Source of the DNA: Alloalcanivorax xenomutans
Lineage (GTDB): Bacteria; Pseudomonadota; Gammaproteobacteria; Pseudomonadales; Alcanivoracaceae
Assembly: GCF_900217905.1 (NCBI RefSeq)
Contig: NZ_OBMO01000012.1
Coordinates: 108,519-172,518 of the forward strand
Reading direction: 5' to 3'
DNA: 64,000 nucleotides
Shown: one piece after another, positions 9,376 to 18,461 of the stretch
Layout: each line of letters starts with the position of its first letter
Position numbering within the stretch: the first letter of the stretch is position 1
The notes under the pieces: generated by a model
Told to the model about the DNA's origin: nothing
The model's input: only the letters and a program-made list of their open reading frames with translations
Database searches by the model: none
Position numbers and translations under genes: made by a program

Positions 9376-10374
9376 TCACCATTGCGGTTCTGATTCCGTC
9401 CCCTGTTCCTCCGCCGGCGCCGCTTGCCCTTCGGCCTTCGGCGCCGGTCCCGGCACCCGGCTCAGCCCTTCCCCCTTCATGCGCTGAGTGATGTAGAAAT
9501 TGCGAAGGAAGGTGTAGCGGTCGCCGATAATGTTGCGCTCCAGGTCAAGCAGATCGGCGCGTAGATCCACCGCGTAAACCGCGCTGAAGATGAGACGGTC
9601 CGTGGTGTCTTCCAGCAAATAGTGAGACAGCCGCATATAGTCTTCCGGCCAGATAGTGGCGGCGTCCCGGACCGTGGACGGGCCGAACAGCGGCAATACC
9701 AGATAAGGACCGGAGTCCACGCCCCAACGCGCCAGCGTCAAGCCCAGATCGGTCTTGTGTTTCGGAATGTCCAGCTCCGACGCCACGTCGAACAGGCCGG
9801 CCAGCCCCAGCGTGGTATTCACCGAGAAGCGGCCGAAATTATCCCGCGCCTGTCCCCAGCGCCACTGGAGCACATTGTTCAAGCCGCTGCGGAAATCCTG
9901 CAGGTTGGCGAAAAAACGCGTGAAGGTATCGTCCAGCCATTGCGGAGTAATGAATCGATAGCCCTTGGCCGCCGGCTTCAGCGCGTAACGATCCACGAAC
10001 TCATTGAAGCCGAACATTTTGCGGTTGAAGCCCTCCCAGGGATCGATCTCCTCCCAGTCCATGGCAGGGCCGGCAAAGGGATCATCCAGGTCACCGGAAC
10101 CGGAGGCGGCCCAGTCATCGCCGCCGTCGCCCCAGCCATCATCCTCGGCCGGAGGGCTTTCCCCCCAATCGTCCCCGCCATCAACAGCGGTGGCATTGGC
10201 GGGCAAGGCGTCCGGAGCGTCATCAACGGTGTTTTCCACGGCGCCTTGTTCGGCATCAGCGGTACTCACCGCCTCCGGCGGCGCCAACGGCGCCCGGGCT
10301 TCGCTGTCATCCCGGGGCGTCTGCGCACACCCAACCACCAGGCCAGCGAAAGCCAGCAGAATCCATTTACGCAC
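9376..10374 (-). CDS. mlaA: MlaA (VacJ) outer-membrane lipoprotein
   Basis: Outer-membrane part of the Mla pathway, which removes mislocalised phospholipids from the outer leaflet. The 332-residue product starts at GTG 10374, with AGAGGA six bases upstream, and has a lipoprotein signal (RKWILLAFAGLVVGC, lipidated Cys16). The MlaA domain begins at IDPWEGFNRKMFGFNEFVD and runs through LPLFGPSTVRDA. Between the lipid anchor and the domain lies an unusual stretch of about 75 residues rich in Asp, Gly and Trp (DDWGESPPAEDDGWGDGGDD). The other Mla genes are not linked here. The C-terminal tail is Pro/Ala/Glu-rich. Confidence 0.92.
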   Translation of the reverse strand: MRKWILLAFAGLVVGCAQTPRDDSEARAPLAPPEAVSTADAEQGAVENTVDDAPDALPANATAVDGGDDWGESPPAEDDGWGDGGDDWAASGSGDLDDPFAGPAMDWEEIDPWEGFNRKMFGFNEFVDRYALKPAAKGYRFITPQWLDDTFTRFFANLQDFRSGLNNVLQWRWGQARDNFGRFSVNTTLGLAGLFDVASELDIPKHKTDLGLTLARWGVDSGPYLVLPLFGPSTVRDAATIWPEDYMRLSHYLLEDTTDRLIFSAVYAVDLRADLLDLERNIIGDRYTFLRNFYITQRMKGEGLSRVPGPAPKAEGQAAPAEEQGTESEPQW

Positions 10375-10484
10375 AAGCAATCCTCTGTTCGTTGGTGAGC
10401 GCATTATAGGCACGTCCGTGCTATCACTCCCAGGATCTGATCACAGCCCCTTCACCGGGAAGTCACATCGGCCAGGAGCCCGAT

Positions 10485-11243
10485 TCAGCGTGCTCCCAGG
10501 ATCACGTCCTTGCCGCGCAGTTGCTCCAACAACTCAACGGCGAAACCATGCAGCGCACTCTGGTCGGCAAAGTTCAACTCTTCCGCCAGTCTTGTCAACA
10601 CAGCCTCGCCCTGCTCTTCAGGGCTGGCCTCAATCAATTGCAGCATGCGGGCGGTGGCGGGGTTCAGTTCGGTGAAGCGGACCCGATCGTCCCGATCCCG
10701 GTGAATAAGCAGCCACACCGGTTCCGCCAGGGGCCGGTCAGGACGATAATCCGGACCAATCCGGTGGACCGGGAAGCGATATCCCTGCAGTACATGCAAA
10801 GGATTGAGCACCGGCACCCCGGCGAGCAGATCGCCATCGGGATCATAGCCCCGCTGGGGAATCTCCTCGGTGGCGGTATCGAGGACCACCTCCATCCACT
10901 CGTAATGGGCCAGTTCCGCCAGATAAGGCGGGTCCTGGGGATCGGGCTGATACTCCCCGGCCAGGAAAGCAACGAATTCGCCGGGGATTTGCAGAAAATA
11001 GGGAGAATGGCTGCGGTGGCCATGAAAAAAAGCGCGCACCAGAGCCCGCCAGCGGTCTTCCGGCAAGACGCCGTGCAGGACCGGAAAGCCCTGGCTCAGG
11101 ATGCCCTGCACATTATTGAAAAAGAGATCGCGGTATACCGCCAGCCGGCGATCCTCCAACCCCTCCGGTGCCGCGTGCCGGTCCGGGTCGCGCAGATGGG
11201 CGGCAAAACGCCGCTGCACGGCAACAAAATCCGGCTCGCTCAT
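10485..11243 (-). CDS. hvfC: DUF2063 partner protein (HvfC/BufC type)
   Basis: A 252-residue DUF2063 protein. In this family the protein pairs with a DUF692 enzyme and helps present the precursor peptide for modification, as MbnC does for MbnB. The N-terminal helical block ([32 protein letters not shown]) is the DUF2063 domain, and a second alpha/beta domain follows from about residue 95. The ATG at 11243 overlaps the stop of the upstream DUF692 gene (ATGA), and GGAG lies six bases before it. A longer upstream open frame has no family similarity and is discounted. It is last of a three-gene operon; the DoxX-type gene that often follows is absent. Confidence 0.88.
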   Translation of the reverse strand: MSEPDFVAVQRRFAAHLRDPDRHAAPEGLEDRRLAVYRDLFFNNVQGILSQGFPVLHGVLPEDRWRALVRAFFHGHRSHSPYFLQIPGEFVAFLAGEYQPDPQDPPYLAELAHYEWMEVVLDTATEEIPQRGYDPDGDLLAGVPVLNPLHVLQGYRFPVHRIGPDYRPDRPLAEPVWLLIHRDRDDRVRFTELNPATARMLQLIEASPEEQGEAVLTRLAEELNFADQSALHGFAVELLEQLRGKDVILGAR

Positions 11244-12103
11244 GCGGAGCTCCTGTCCGGCTTCCGGGCCTGATCTTCCACCTGCCGCTGGGTATCGCCG
11301 ATACGGCTCAACTCCGCGAACAGGGTATCGTTGTCGGGAAAGTTGAAATCCCGCTCCAGCAACGTCGGCAGCACCCCAAAGCGTCGATAAGCGTGTTCCA
11401 GCAATGACCACACCGGCTCGATCACGGCGCTGCCGTGGGTATCCACCTTGAGATCCTCGGCCTCGTCGTAGTGACCGGCGATATGCACATAGCAGATCCG
11501 CTCGCCGGGCAGGCCATCAATGAAGCTGTACGGGTCGTAACCGTGGTTGATGCCGTTCACATAGGCGTTGTTGACGTCCAGCAACAGACCGCAATCGGCC
11601 TCCTCGAGCACCGCGCGAATGAACTCCAGCTCGGTCATCTCCGCGGGACCGCCGGGTGGCGTGTAATAACTGACGTGTTCAATACCAATGGGGCGTTCAA
11701 GAAAGTCCTGCACCCGCCGGATACGATCGGCGACGTAACGCACCGCCTCACCGGTAAACGGTATCGGCATCAGATCATAAAGATGGCCGCCGTCACTGCA
11801 GTAGCTCAAATGTTCGGTATAACAGCGGATTTGATGTTCATCGAGAAACCGTTTGACTGCGGCCAGCAGCTCGAAATCCAGCGGATGGGGTCCACCCAGG
11901 GACAGGCTCAGACCGTGGCAGACGAACGGGAAGCGTTCGGTGAAACGACGGAATTCCCGGCCCAGGCGACCGCCCATGGGGATCCAGTTTTCCGGCGCCA
12001 CCTCCATGAACTGGAACGGCACGGTCTCGCATTGGGAAAGCGGGCCCATCAGGGCCCGCCGTAATCCCAGACCGGTCCCTTCGACCGGAGTAAGGGCTTT
12101 CAT
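11240..12103 (-). CDS. hvfB: DUF692 multi-iron peptide-modifying enzyme (HvfB/BufB/MbnB type)
   Basis: A TIM-barrel DUF692 enzyme of 287 residues. Characterised members hold a multinuclear iron site and oxidise cysteines of a precursor peptide to copper-binding oxazolone-thioamide or thiooxazole groups. The metal-ligand regions are visible: [48 protein letters not shown] and LLERDFNFP. The start is ATG 12103; a GTG directly before it (12106) is possible, and no strong Shine-Dalgarno sequence decides. The gene lies 30 bases after the precursor gene and overlaps the DUF2063 gene by four bases. The family is firm, and the function is inferred from homologues and from the cysteine-rich neighbour. 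Confidence 0.9.
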   Translation of the reverse strand: MKALTPVEGTGLGLRRALMGPLSQCETVPFQFMEVAPENWIPMGGRLGREFRRFTERFPFVCHGLSLSLGGPHPLDFELLAAVKRFLDEHQIRCYTEHLSYCSDGGHLYDLMPIPFTGEAVRYVADRIRRVQDFLERPIGIEHVSYYTPPGGPAEMTELEFIRAVLEEADCGLLLDVNNAYVNGINHGYDPYSFIDGLPGERICYVHIAGHYDEAEDLKVDTHGSAVIEPVWSLLEHAYRRFGVLPTLLERDFNFPDNDTLFAELSRIGDTQRQVEDQARKPDRSSA

Positions 12104-12133
12104 CACGGCACTCAGTCAGGCAGGGGTTGGAGA

Positions 12134-12463
12134 TCAGGCGGCGCCGCCGCACTTGCCTTCGCCACACTTACCTTCGGCGCCTTTTTCCTTGTCCTCGCCA
12201 CACTTGCCTTCGGCTTTCTTGTCACCGCCACAGCTGCCTTCCGCTTTCTTGCCGCCACAGCTGCCCTCGGCTTTTTTACCGCCGCAACGCCCTTCAGCGC
12301 CTTTCTCTCCGTGATTGTCAGCAAGTTGATAGCCGGCTCCGAGATCGGAGGCGGCGAAGGGATTTTCAACCGCCTGCGCGGTCACCGGCAGGGACATCGC
12401 CGATGCGACAAAGGCAGCGCCAACGGTGGCCGCCAAAGGATTGAGTTTATTGGTTTTAGCCAT
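12134..12463 (-). CDS. hvfA: Copper-binding RiPP precursor with six EGxCG motifs (HvfA/bufferin type)
   Basis: A 109-residue exported peptide. The first ~31 residues are a long signal peptide (ending VTAQA), and the mature part carries six EGxCG motifs with cysteines at 60, 69, 78, 88, 100 and 105, and no others. Lys, Glu and Gly fill the gaps, and the last two motifs are directly adjacent. In HvfA-type peptides each EGxCG cysteine is modified by the DUF692-DUF2063 pair into a copper-chelating group. Both partner genes follow immediately. The start has AGGAGAAG eight bases upstream. The motif number exceeds the minimum in the family, and the tandem nature of the DNA suggests growth by repeat duplication. 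Modification has to be shown chemically. Confidence 0.9.
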   Translation of the reverse strand: MAKTNKLNPLAATVGAAFVASAMSLPVTAQAVENPFAASDLGAGYQLADNHGEKGAEGRCGGKKAEGSCGGKKAEGSCGGDKKAEGKCGEDKEKGAEGKCGEGKCGGAA

Positions 12464-12537
12464 GTCATCTTCTCCTGATTCGCTGATGGGGTCGAAACAC
12501 CACCGGGACCCGGAATGGTCCGGTTCATGATTTCGAC

Positions 12538-12564
12538 ACTATAGTGATGCACGGCGGGAGTAAA
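12538..12564 (-). promoter_or_regulatory. Possible promoter region of the hvfABC operon
   Basis: On the minus strand TTTACT (12559-12564) and TATAGT (12538-12543) are separated by 15 bases, and the latter lies in the palindrome CACTATAGTG (12537-12546). This leaves a leader of about 70 bases before hvfA. The match to sigma-70 is weak; an alternative sigma factor is possible because related operons are often controlled that way. Confidence 0.35.
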
Positions 12565-12594
12565 CGTTACAGAGGGATATCAAAAAAGAGACAT

Positions 12595-12663
12595 CGCCGG
12601 CAAGTCAGCTTCCCACGGAGGGACTCGCGGAGTCGCTGTGGGAAGCTGGCTTGCCAGCGAATG
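12595..12663. repeat. REP pair (inverted REP-like element)
   Basis: Two inverted copies of the GTGGGAAGCTGGCTTGCC core face each other around a small GACTCGCGGAGTC hairpin. The element lies between the 3' end of the SDR gene and the hvfA promoter. Same family as the elements near 23.5, 28.4, 32.5, 44.5, 58.8, 59.9 and 62.7 kb. Confidence 0.8.
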
Positions 12664-12679
12664 CAGGACACCGGTGGTC

Positions 12680-13450
12680 TTAAACCGGATTATTATAACG
12701 TCGGTTCAGCTTGCGCATACCACCGATCCAGCGGTCATAGTCCGCGGTTTTGTTGCGCATGTATTCCAGCACTTCCGGGTGCGGCAGAACCAGGAAGGTC
12801 TCCTCCTGGATCGCTTTCAGGCAAGCCCGCGCCACCGGTTCCGGCTCCATCATGCCATTGATACTGGCGACGCCATCTTCCTTGCCCTTGGTCATGGCGG
12901 TGCGCACCGCCTGCGGGCACAGCACCGATACCTTGATGCCGTCATCGCCATAGGTCAGCGCCAGCCATTCGGCCAGCCCCACGGCGGCGTGTTTGGTCAC
13001 CGCGTAGGGAGCGGATCCCACCTGGGACAGCAGCCCGGCGGCGGAAGCGGTGTTTAGCAAATAGCCGCCGCCACGGGCGGTCATTCTCGGCACCAGGTGC
13101 CGCGCCGCGTAGACGTGGGCCATGACATTGATGTCCCAGATTCTCTGCCATACGTCGTTGCTCACTTCCGGCCCGCCACGGGTGGAGATGCCAGCGTTGG
13201 AGCAGAACAGATCGATCGGCCCTTCGTTGGCTTCCACCTCGTCGATCAATGCCTGGATCTCACTTTCCTCGGCGACATTGACCCGCCGGCCGATACCGCC
13301 GATGGCGTCGGCGGTGGCCTGGGCGCCTTCGCCGTCCAAGTCGGCGCAGATGACACGCTTGGCGCCGGCCTCGGCGAAACACTCCGCCAGCGCGCGGCCG
13401 ATACCACCGGCGGCGCCGGTGACCACGACTATCCGGTCTTTAATTTCCAT
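12680..13450 (-). CDS. SDR-family oxidoreductase (first of two)
   Basis: A 256-residue classical short-chain dehydrogenase/reductase. The cofactor motif VTGAAGGIGRALAE lies at residues 10-23, with an acidic residue after beta-2 (CADLDGEG) that favours NAD. The NAG motif (CSNAGIS) and the YAVTKHA active-site motif are intact. It is the last gene of the leftward acyl-CoA block, 59 bases after the second SDR. The substrate is unknown; in this context it could oxidise a hydroxyacyl-CoA or reduce a ketoacyl-CoA. Confidence 0.88.
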   Translation of the reverse strand: MEIKDRIVVVTGAAGGIGRALAECFAEAGAKRVICADLDGEGAQATADAIGGIGRRVNVAEESEIQALIDEVEANEGPIDLFCSNAGISTRGGPEVSNDVWQRIWDINVMAHVYAARHLVPRMTARGGGYLLNTASAAGLLSQVGSAPYAVTKHAAVGLAEWLALTYGDDGIKVSVLCPQAVRTAMTKGKEDGVASINGMMEPEPVARACLKAIQEETFLVLPHPEVLEYMRNKTADYDRWIGGMRKLNRRYNNPV

Positions 13451-13509
13451 GCCTTTGCTCGCTGTTTGTTATCTGGAAAGGACCCGACCGGAATCGGGTC
13501 CACTCACCC

Positions 13510-14289
13510 TCAGGCCCACATATGCGTACCGCCACAGACGGTCAACGCCTGCCCCGTCATATAACGGCTGGCATCGGAGGCGAGGAACACCGACAGACCA
13601 CTGAAATCCTCCGGCTCACCCAAACGGCGCAGAGGAATTTGCGAATTGGCGCGGGCTTCCGCTTCCGGGTTGTCCCACAGCGCCTTGGCGAAATCGGTGC
13701 GCACCAGGCCCGGACAAATGGCGTTGGCGCGAATACCTTGCGGTCCATATTCCAGCGCCAGGTTACGCACCAGGCCGATCAGCGCCAGTTTCGAGGTGCC
13801 GTACAAACCCAGCGTATCGGAAGGTTTGTAGGCGCCGACGCTGGCGGTGAACATCATCGAACCGCTGCCCTTGGCGACCATGTCCGGTGCCACCAGACGC
13901 GCCAGCCAGAGGTTGGCCTGCACGTTGGTTTTCATGGTTTTTTCGTAGGCGTCGTCGGGAATCTCGGAAATCTTGCCGTAGAAAATATTGACCCCGGCAT
14001 TGCCGACCAGAATGTCCACCGGCCCGGCAAGCTGGTGGGTTTTCTCCACCAGCGCTTCCAGTTCTTCCTTGCGGCCGGCGTTGGCCGCCACCGCGTGCAC
14101 CCGTTCCGCGCCCACCGCCTGATTGATATCAGCGGCGGCCTGGTCGAGAGTCTCCTGCTTGCGCGCGGAGATCACCACGGTGGCACCGTGGGCAGCGAGG
14201 GCTTGCGCCATCGCCTTGCCCATGCCCTTGGAGGCGCCGGTCATCAGCGCCACCTTGCCGCTCAGGTCGAACAGTGAGGTATCGACCAT
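13510..14289 (-). CDS. SDR-family oxidoreductase (second)
   Basis: A 259-residue classical short-chain dehydrogenase/reductase with MTGASKGMGKAMA at the cofactor site, VGNAGVN, and the YGTSKLA catalytic motif. It resembles the 3-ketoacyl reductase/DHRS4-like branch, with a C-terminus reading YMTGQALTVCGG. The ATG at 14289 is chosen because it begins the conserved region and lies only four bases after the acyl-CoA dehydrogenase stop, so the genes are probably coupled. The paired SDRs suggest two redox steps on one carbon chain. Confidence 0.88.
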   Translation of the reverse strand: MVDTSLFDLSGKVALMTGASKGMGKAMAQALAAHGATVVISARKQETLDQAAADINQAVGAERVHAVAANAGRKEELEALVEKTHQLAGPVDILVGNAGVNIFYGKISEIPDDAYEKTMKTNVQANLWLARLVAPDMVAKGSGSMMFTASVGAYKPSDTLGLYGTSKLALIGLVRNLALEYGPQGIRANAICPGLVRTDFAKALWDNPEAEARANSQIPLRRLGEPEDFSGLSVFLASDASRYMTGQALTVCGGTHMWA

Positions 14290-14293
14290 GGCA

Positions 14294-15544
14294 TCAACCC
14301 CCGGATTGGTTGTAGCGGGTAACCTCGTTACGGGCGATGACGTTGTGATGCACTTCATCCGGGCCATCGGCGAAACGCAGAGTGCGCTGCTGCATATACA
14401 TTTCGGACAGCGGAGACCATTGGCTGATACCGGTGGCACCATGGATCTGCATGGCCTGATCGATGATCTGGCAGCATTTCTCCGGCACCATCGCCTTGGC
14501 CATGGATACCCAGATACGCGCTTCCTTGTTACCCATCACGTCCATTGCCTTGGCCGCCTTGAGCACCATCATGCGCATTGCCTCGATTTCGATGCGGGCG
14601 CGGGAAATGGTTTCCATGTTCTTGCCCAGATCGATGATCTTCTTGCCGAACGCCTCGCGGTTCAGGCCACGTTCCATCATCAGATCCAGGGCCTTCTCCG
14701 CCGAACCGATGGAGCGCATGCAGTGGTGGATCCGGCCCGGGCCGAGACGGACCTGGGAGATCTCAAAGCCACGGCCTTCGCCCCACAGGATGTTTTCCTT
14801 CGGCACCCGCACGTTTTCCAGTTTGATGTGCATATGGCCGTGCGGCGCGTGGTCATGGCCGAACACGCACATCGGGCCGACAATGTTCACCCCGGGGGTG
14901 TCCATGGGCACCAGGATCTGCGACTGCTGACGGAACGTCGGCGCGTCGGGGCTGGTTTTGACCATACAGATCATGATCTTGCAGCGTGGATCGCCGGCGC
15001 CGGAAATGTAGTATTTCTCGCCGTTGATGACCCACTCATCACCGTCCAGCACCGCACTGGTTTCGATGTTGCGGGCATCGGAAGACGCCACTTTCGGTTC
15101 GGTCATGCCGAAACAGGAGCGAATCTCGCCATTGAGCAACGGCTTGAGCCATTTTTCTTTTTGCTCCGGAGTGCCCACGCGCTCGAGCACTTCCATGTTG
15201 CCGGTATCCGGGGCGGAACAGTTCAAAGTCTGGGACGCCAGCGGGTTTTTGCCCAGTTCGAAAGCAATGTAGGCGTAATCCAGGTTGGACAGGCCTTCCC
15301 CGGTTTCCGCGTTCGGCAGGAAGAAGTTCCACAGACCATTGGCCTTGGCCTTGCTTTTCGCTTCTTCCAGCAACTCCAGCTGCCCCGGCGCATAGCTGAA
15401 ACGCTCGGCGCGGCCTTCGCCGAGACGGTGGTATTCCTCGGTGATCGGATCAACATTCTCACGAATATGTTTTTTCACCGCGTCCAGCAGCGGCTGCGCC
15501 TCTTCGGACATGGCGAGATTGTTCAGATTGGTATCGTTACCCAT
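14294..15544 (-). CDS. Acyl-CoA dehydrogenase, ACAD10/11-like
   Basis: A 416-residue FAD-dependent acyl-CoA dehydrogenase. The flavin-contact region reads CFGMTEPKVASSDARN and the C-terminal domain contains QIHGATGISQWSPL and FADGPDEVHH. Sequence style and length match the dehydrogenase domain of ACAD10/11 rather than short- or medium-chain enzymes of beta-oxidation. In ACAD10/11 and in the bacterial LvaC protein this domain removes phosphate from a phosphorylated hydroxyacyl-CoA to give an enoyl-CoA. A matching kinase gene lies in the divergent unit at 18462. The start at 15544 is followed by a short polar stretch before the conserved domain. Confidence 0.9.
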   Translation of the reverse strand: MGNDTNLNNLAMSEEAQPLLDAVKKHIRENVDPITEEYHRLGEGRAERFSYAPGQLELLEEAKSKAKANGLWNFFLPNAETGEGLSNLDYAYIAFELGKNPLASQTLNCSAPDTGNMEVLERVGTPEQKEKWLKPLLNGEIRSCFGMTEPKVASSDARNIETSAVLDGDEWVINGEKYYISGAGDPRCKIMICMVKTSPDAPTFRQQSQILVPMDTPGVNIVGPMCVFGHDHAPHGHMHIKLENVRVPKENILWGEGRGFEISQVRLGPGRIHHCMRSIGSAEKALDLMMERGLNREAFGKKIIDLGKNMETISRARIEIEAMRMMVLKAAKAMDVMGNKEARIWVSMAKAMVPEKCCQIIDQAMQIHGATGISQWSPLSEMYMQQRTLRFADGPDEVHHNVIARNEVTRYNQSGG

Positions 15545-15565
15545 GGTTTTACTCCTCGATGTAAT

Positions 15566-16342
15566 TCAGCGGTTCTTCCACTGCGGCGGGCGCTTTTCCA
15601 CGAAGGCGTTGACGCCTTCCTTGAAGTCCTCGGTATGGCGCAAATCCTCGATCACCTCGCGACTGTACGCCAGACTTTCCCGCAGACGTTCCAGTTCATC
15701 CAGATGATTGAGAACCCGTTTGGTCGCCTTCACCGATGACGGCGATACGGCACAGATTTCCTCGGCCTTGGCCAGGGCCGCGTCCATCAGTTCATTTTGC
15801 GGATAGACCGCATTGACGAAGCCCAGCTCCTTGCCCTCGGCGGCGCTCGCCTGACGGCCGGACAGCATCATCTCCACCGCCTGTTTACGGCCGATCTGCC
15901 GACTCAGGCGCTGTACACCGCCGGCGGCGGCGAACAAACCGACCTTGACTTCCGGCAAAGCGAAGCGAGCGGTGTCGGCGGCAAGCAGAATGTCACAGCA
16001 CAAGGCGGTTTCGAATCCTCCGCCCATGGCAAACCCGTTCACCGCGGCGATCAGCGGTTTTTCCAGATCGAAGCGCGTCGACAGGCCGGCGAACCCCGTG
16101 GGCGGTGGCGTGCCCTTGCCGCCCTGGGCGGTGTACTTGAGATCGTTACCGGCGGAAAACGCCTTGTCGCCGGCCCCGGTGAGTACCGCCACCCACAAAT
16201 CATCGTCGGCGGCGAAGTCGTCCCATACTCGGGACATCTCATTGTGCATGGGCGCGTGCACGGCGTTATACACTTCCGGCCGGTTCATGGTGACGATCAG
16301 AATCGGGCCCCGGCGTTCGGTTTTGACAAATTCATAAGCCAT
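15566..16342 (-). CDS. Enoyl-CoA hydratase/isomerase family protein
   Basis: A 258-residue crotonase-fold enzyme. The oxyanion-hole segments are AFSAGNDLKY and AVNGFAMGGGFETALCCD, and the second catalytic region is LPEVKVGLFAAAGGVQRL. The ATG at 16342 starts the conserved domain and has AGGAAA seven bases upstream; the longer open frame is discounted. It sits between the acyl-CoA ligase (one-base gap) and the dehydrogenase (21-base gap), so it likely hydrates the enoyl-CoA made by the pathway. Confidence 0.92.
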   Translation of the reverse strand: MAYEFVKTERRGPILIVTMNRPEVYNAVHAPMHNEMSRVWDDFAADDDLWVAVLTGAGDKAFSAGNDLKYTAQGGKGTPPPTGFAGLSTRFDLEKPLIAAVNGFAMGGGFETALCCDILLAADTARFALPEVKVGLFAAAGGVQRLSRQIGRKQAVEMMLSGRQASAAEGKELGFVNAVYPQNELMDAALAKAEEICAVSPSSVKATKRVLNHLDELERLRESLAYSREVIEDLRHTEDFKEGVNAFVEKRPPQWKNR

Positions 16343-16343
16343 G

Positions 16344-18143
16344 TCAGTTTCCTTGAGCGGCGGTCGCCGCCGTACTTTTGTTGGTATCAGACTTATCGGT
16401 ATCGGAGTGGCCGCTATCCTGCATGGACAGGCAGGCGGCGCGAATCGCGCGCCGGTCGATCTTGTCGGTGGCGCCACGGGCCAACGGACCGCTCTGCCAC
16501 CAGAACCGTTCCGGCACCTTGAAATGGGCAAGGTGTTCGGCGACGCAGGCTTTCAATTCCGCCTCGTCCACCGAGCCCTCCTGTTTCAATACCACCATGG
16601 CGCCGACGATCTCGCCCAGGCGCTCGTCCGGTACCGAGAACACGCAGGCTTCGGCGACCTCGGGGTGCTGATACAAGGCGTCTTCCACTTCCAGGCAGGC
16701 GATATTCTCACCGCCGCGAATGATGATGTCTTTTTTGCGGTCGACGATATAGACCAGCCCGTCTTCATTGGCGCGGGCCATGTCACCGGTGTACAGCCAG
16801 CCATCACGCATGGCCGCGGCGGTGGCTTCCGGCTGATTCAGATAACAACGCATGTTGGCGGCGCTGCGTACCAGCAACTCACCCACCTCGCCCGGCGGCA
16901 GCGGCCGATCCTGCTCATCGACGATGCGCATCTCCTGCAACGGCGGCGTCAGGCGGCCGGCCGCTTCCGGGTTCTCCACATAGGGGTCACCGGAAATAAT
17001 GATGCCGAGCGCGTTGGTCTCGGTCATGCCCCAGCCGGAAGCAATGCTGGCCGCGGGAAAAGCACTGGCCAAACGTCCCACCTGGGCGGCCGGACGTTTG
17101 GCGCCACCACCACCGATGAATTCCAGCGACGGCAACGGTTGATTCAGACGCCGGGCGGCCTCCATCAATTCCGCGGACTGGGTCGGCACGCCGACGAAAC
17201 GGGTCACCTGCTCGGCGTTGATGATGCGAATCGCCTCCTCGGGATCCCATTTGTACATCAGGTTCAGGGTGGCACCGGCGGCCAGCCCCTGAATCAGATT
17301 CGAATTCAGAGCGGTGACATGGAACAGCGGCGTCACCACCAGGGAACAGGGCGGCCGCGTCGGCACCGGCTGCTCCGGATCCATCAACGCCGGCAGTAAC
17401 CGCAGCATGATCAATGAATAGACCGCCGACACCAGTCCCCGATGAGTCAGCACCACTCCTTTGGGACGGCCGGTGGAACCTGACGAATACAACACCGCGA
17501 AATCATCGTCGGTATCGATCGACACCGTCGGCCAGGACGCCTCCGGTACCCGCGCCAACAGATCCGAATAGTTGTGTTCACCCTCCACATCACGAACCGC
17601 GAACAGCGACAGCCCCAAGCGTTTCGAGAACGGCTCGATACGCTGGTAACGGTCGTGGTCGGCGAACACCACCCGGGCGCCACAATCCTCCAGCGCGAAC
17701 GCCAGCTCCTCACCGGACCACCAGGCGTTCATCGGCACCACCACCGCGCCAACGGCGGTGATCGCCAATAGCAACAATGGAAATTCCGGATAGTTGCGCA
17801 TGGCCAACGCCACTCGATCACCGGGCCGCACACCAAGCTCACTGAGGGCCCTGGCGAGCCGATTGACCTCGTTGACCAGACGCGGGTAGTCCCAGCGTTC
17901 GTCGCCATAGACCAGCACATCGCGGTCGCCATAAACCGTCTCCACCGATTGCAGCACCTCGCGCAAGTGCGCCGGCGCGTTGGCGAAAACCGGATACCGT
18001 TGTCCGCGAATGTCCGCTTCGGTAACGGCGAAACGTGGGTCCGTGCTGGTGATATGGTCCACCGCCTGCTCCAGAGTCAGCGCCGGCGTATCGGTACCCG
18101 GGGCCCCCTGGGCGACGGTCTGGTTATTGTCCCATCCTGACAT
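16344..18143 (-). CDS. Acyl-CoA ligase (class I adenylate-forming)
   Basis: A 599-residue AMP-binding enzyme that activates a carboxylic acid to its CoA thioester. The phosphate-binding motif YSSGSTGRPKG is at residues 219-229, GWGMTETNALG follows in the core, and the hinge and catalytic lysine region GATDKIDRR (Lys561) is intact. A 30-residue polar tail (SDTDKSDTNKS) follows the C-terminal domain and is unusual. It is the first gene of the leftward operon (ligase, hydratase, dehydrogenase, SDR, SDR). A CTGAC-type palindrome lies 66 bases upstream of the start. Confidence 0.92.
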   Translation of the reverse strand: MSGWDNNQTVAQGAPGTDTPALTLEQAVDHITSTDPRFAVTEADIRGQRYPVFANAPAHLREVLQSVETVYGDRDVLVYGDERWDYPRLVNEVNRLARALSELGVRPGDRVALAMRNYPEFPLLLLAITAVGAVVVPMNAWWSGEELAFALEDCGARVVFADHDRYQRIEPFSKRLGLSLFAVRDVEGEHNYSDLLARVPEASWPTVSIDTDDDFAVLYSSGSTGRPKGVVLTHRGLVSAVYSLIMLRLLPALMDPEQPVPTRPPCSLVVTPLFHVTALNSNLIQGLAAGATLNLMYKWDPEEAIRIINAEQVTRFVGVPTQSAELMEAARRLNQPLPSLEFIGGGGAKRPAAQVGRLASAFPAASIASGWGMTETNALGIIISGDPYVENPEAAGRLTPPLQEMRIVDEQDRPLPPGEVGELLVRSAANMRCYLNQPEATAAAMRDGWLYTGDMARANEDGLVYIVDRKKDIIIRGGENIACLEVEDALYQHPEVAEACVFSVPDERLGEIVGAMVVLKQEGSVDEAELKACVAEHLAHFKVPERFWWQSGPLARGATDKIDRRAIRAACLSMQDSGHSDTDKSDTNKSTAATAAQGN

Positions 18144-18208
18144 TTTGTTGTTCTCTCTCTGCTCTCCCGGAGGGGCCCTTCCGCATCCCGCGGCCCGAAG
18201 GTCGCGGG

Positions 18209-18222
18209 CTGACGTTTGTCAG
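18209..18222. promoter_or_regulatory. Palindromic operator, copy 1
   Basis: CTGACGTTTGTCAG, an inverted repeat of CTGAC with a four-base spacer. It is the exact reverse complement of copy 2. It lies 66 bases upstream of the acyl-CoA ligase. Probable TetR-type binding site. Confidence 0.65.
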
Positions 18223-18331
18223 GGAAACGCTACGGCGGATGCGAAGGTGATGTCAAGCGCGACCCTTGTACCCGGCCGAAGAATCATCCGAATGCATTGA
18301 CCCGGGCGCCGTCCGTTTCTAGTATCTCATC

Positions 18332-18345
18332 CTGACAAACGTCAG
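18332..18345. promoter_or_regulatory. Palindromic operator, copy 2
   Basis: CTGACAAACGTCAG, in the same divergent promoter region and 117 bases upstream of the kinase start. The rest of 18144-18461 shows no gene. Confidence 0.65.
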
Positions 18346-18461
18346 CCGTGATTGCCGGACCGGCGGCACGGTGCCGTTTGGTATCGAGACACAGGCGTTC
18401 AATCCCGATCGCCGTTCGATGCCTTATCGATTCAAAGGCTCCCTATTGGAAGGAAAGGGAT

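Noticed and set aside
14123..15739. A 538-residue open frame on the plus strand
   Set aside because: It is antisense to the acyl-CoA dehydrogenase and hydratase genes, which have complete family motifs. High GC makes such shadows common.
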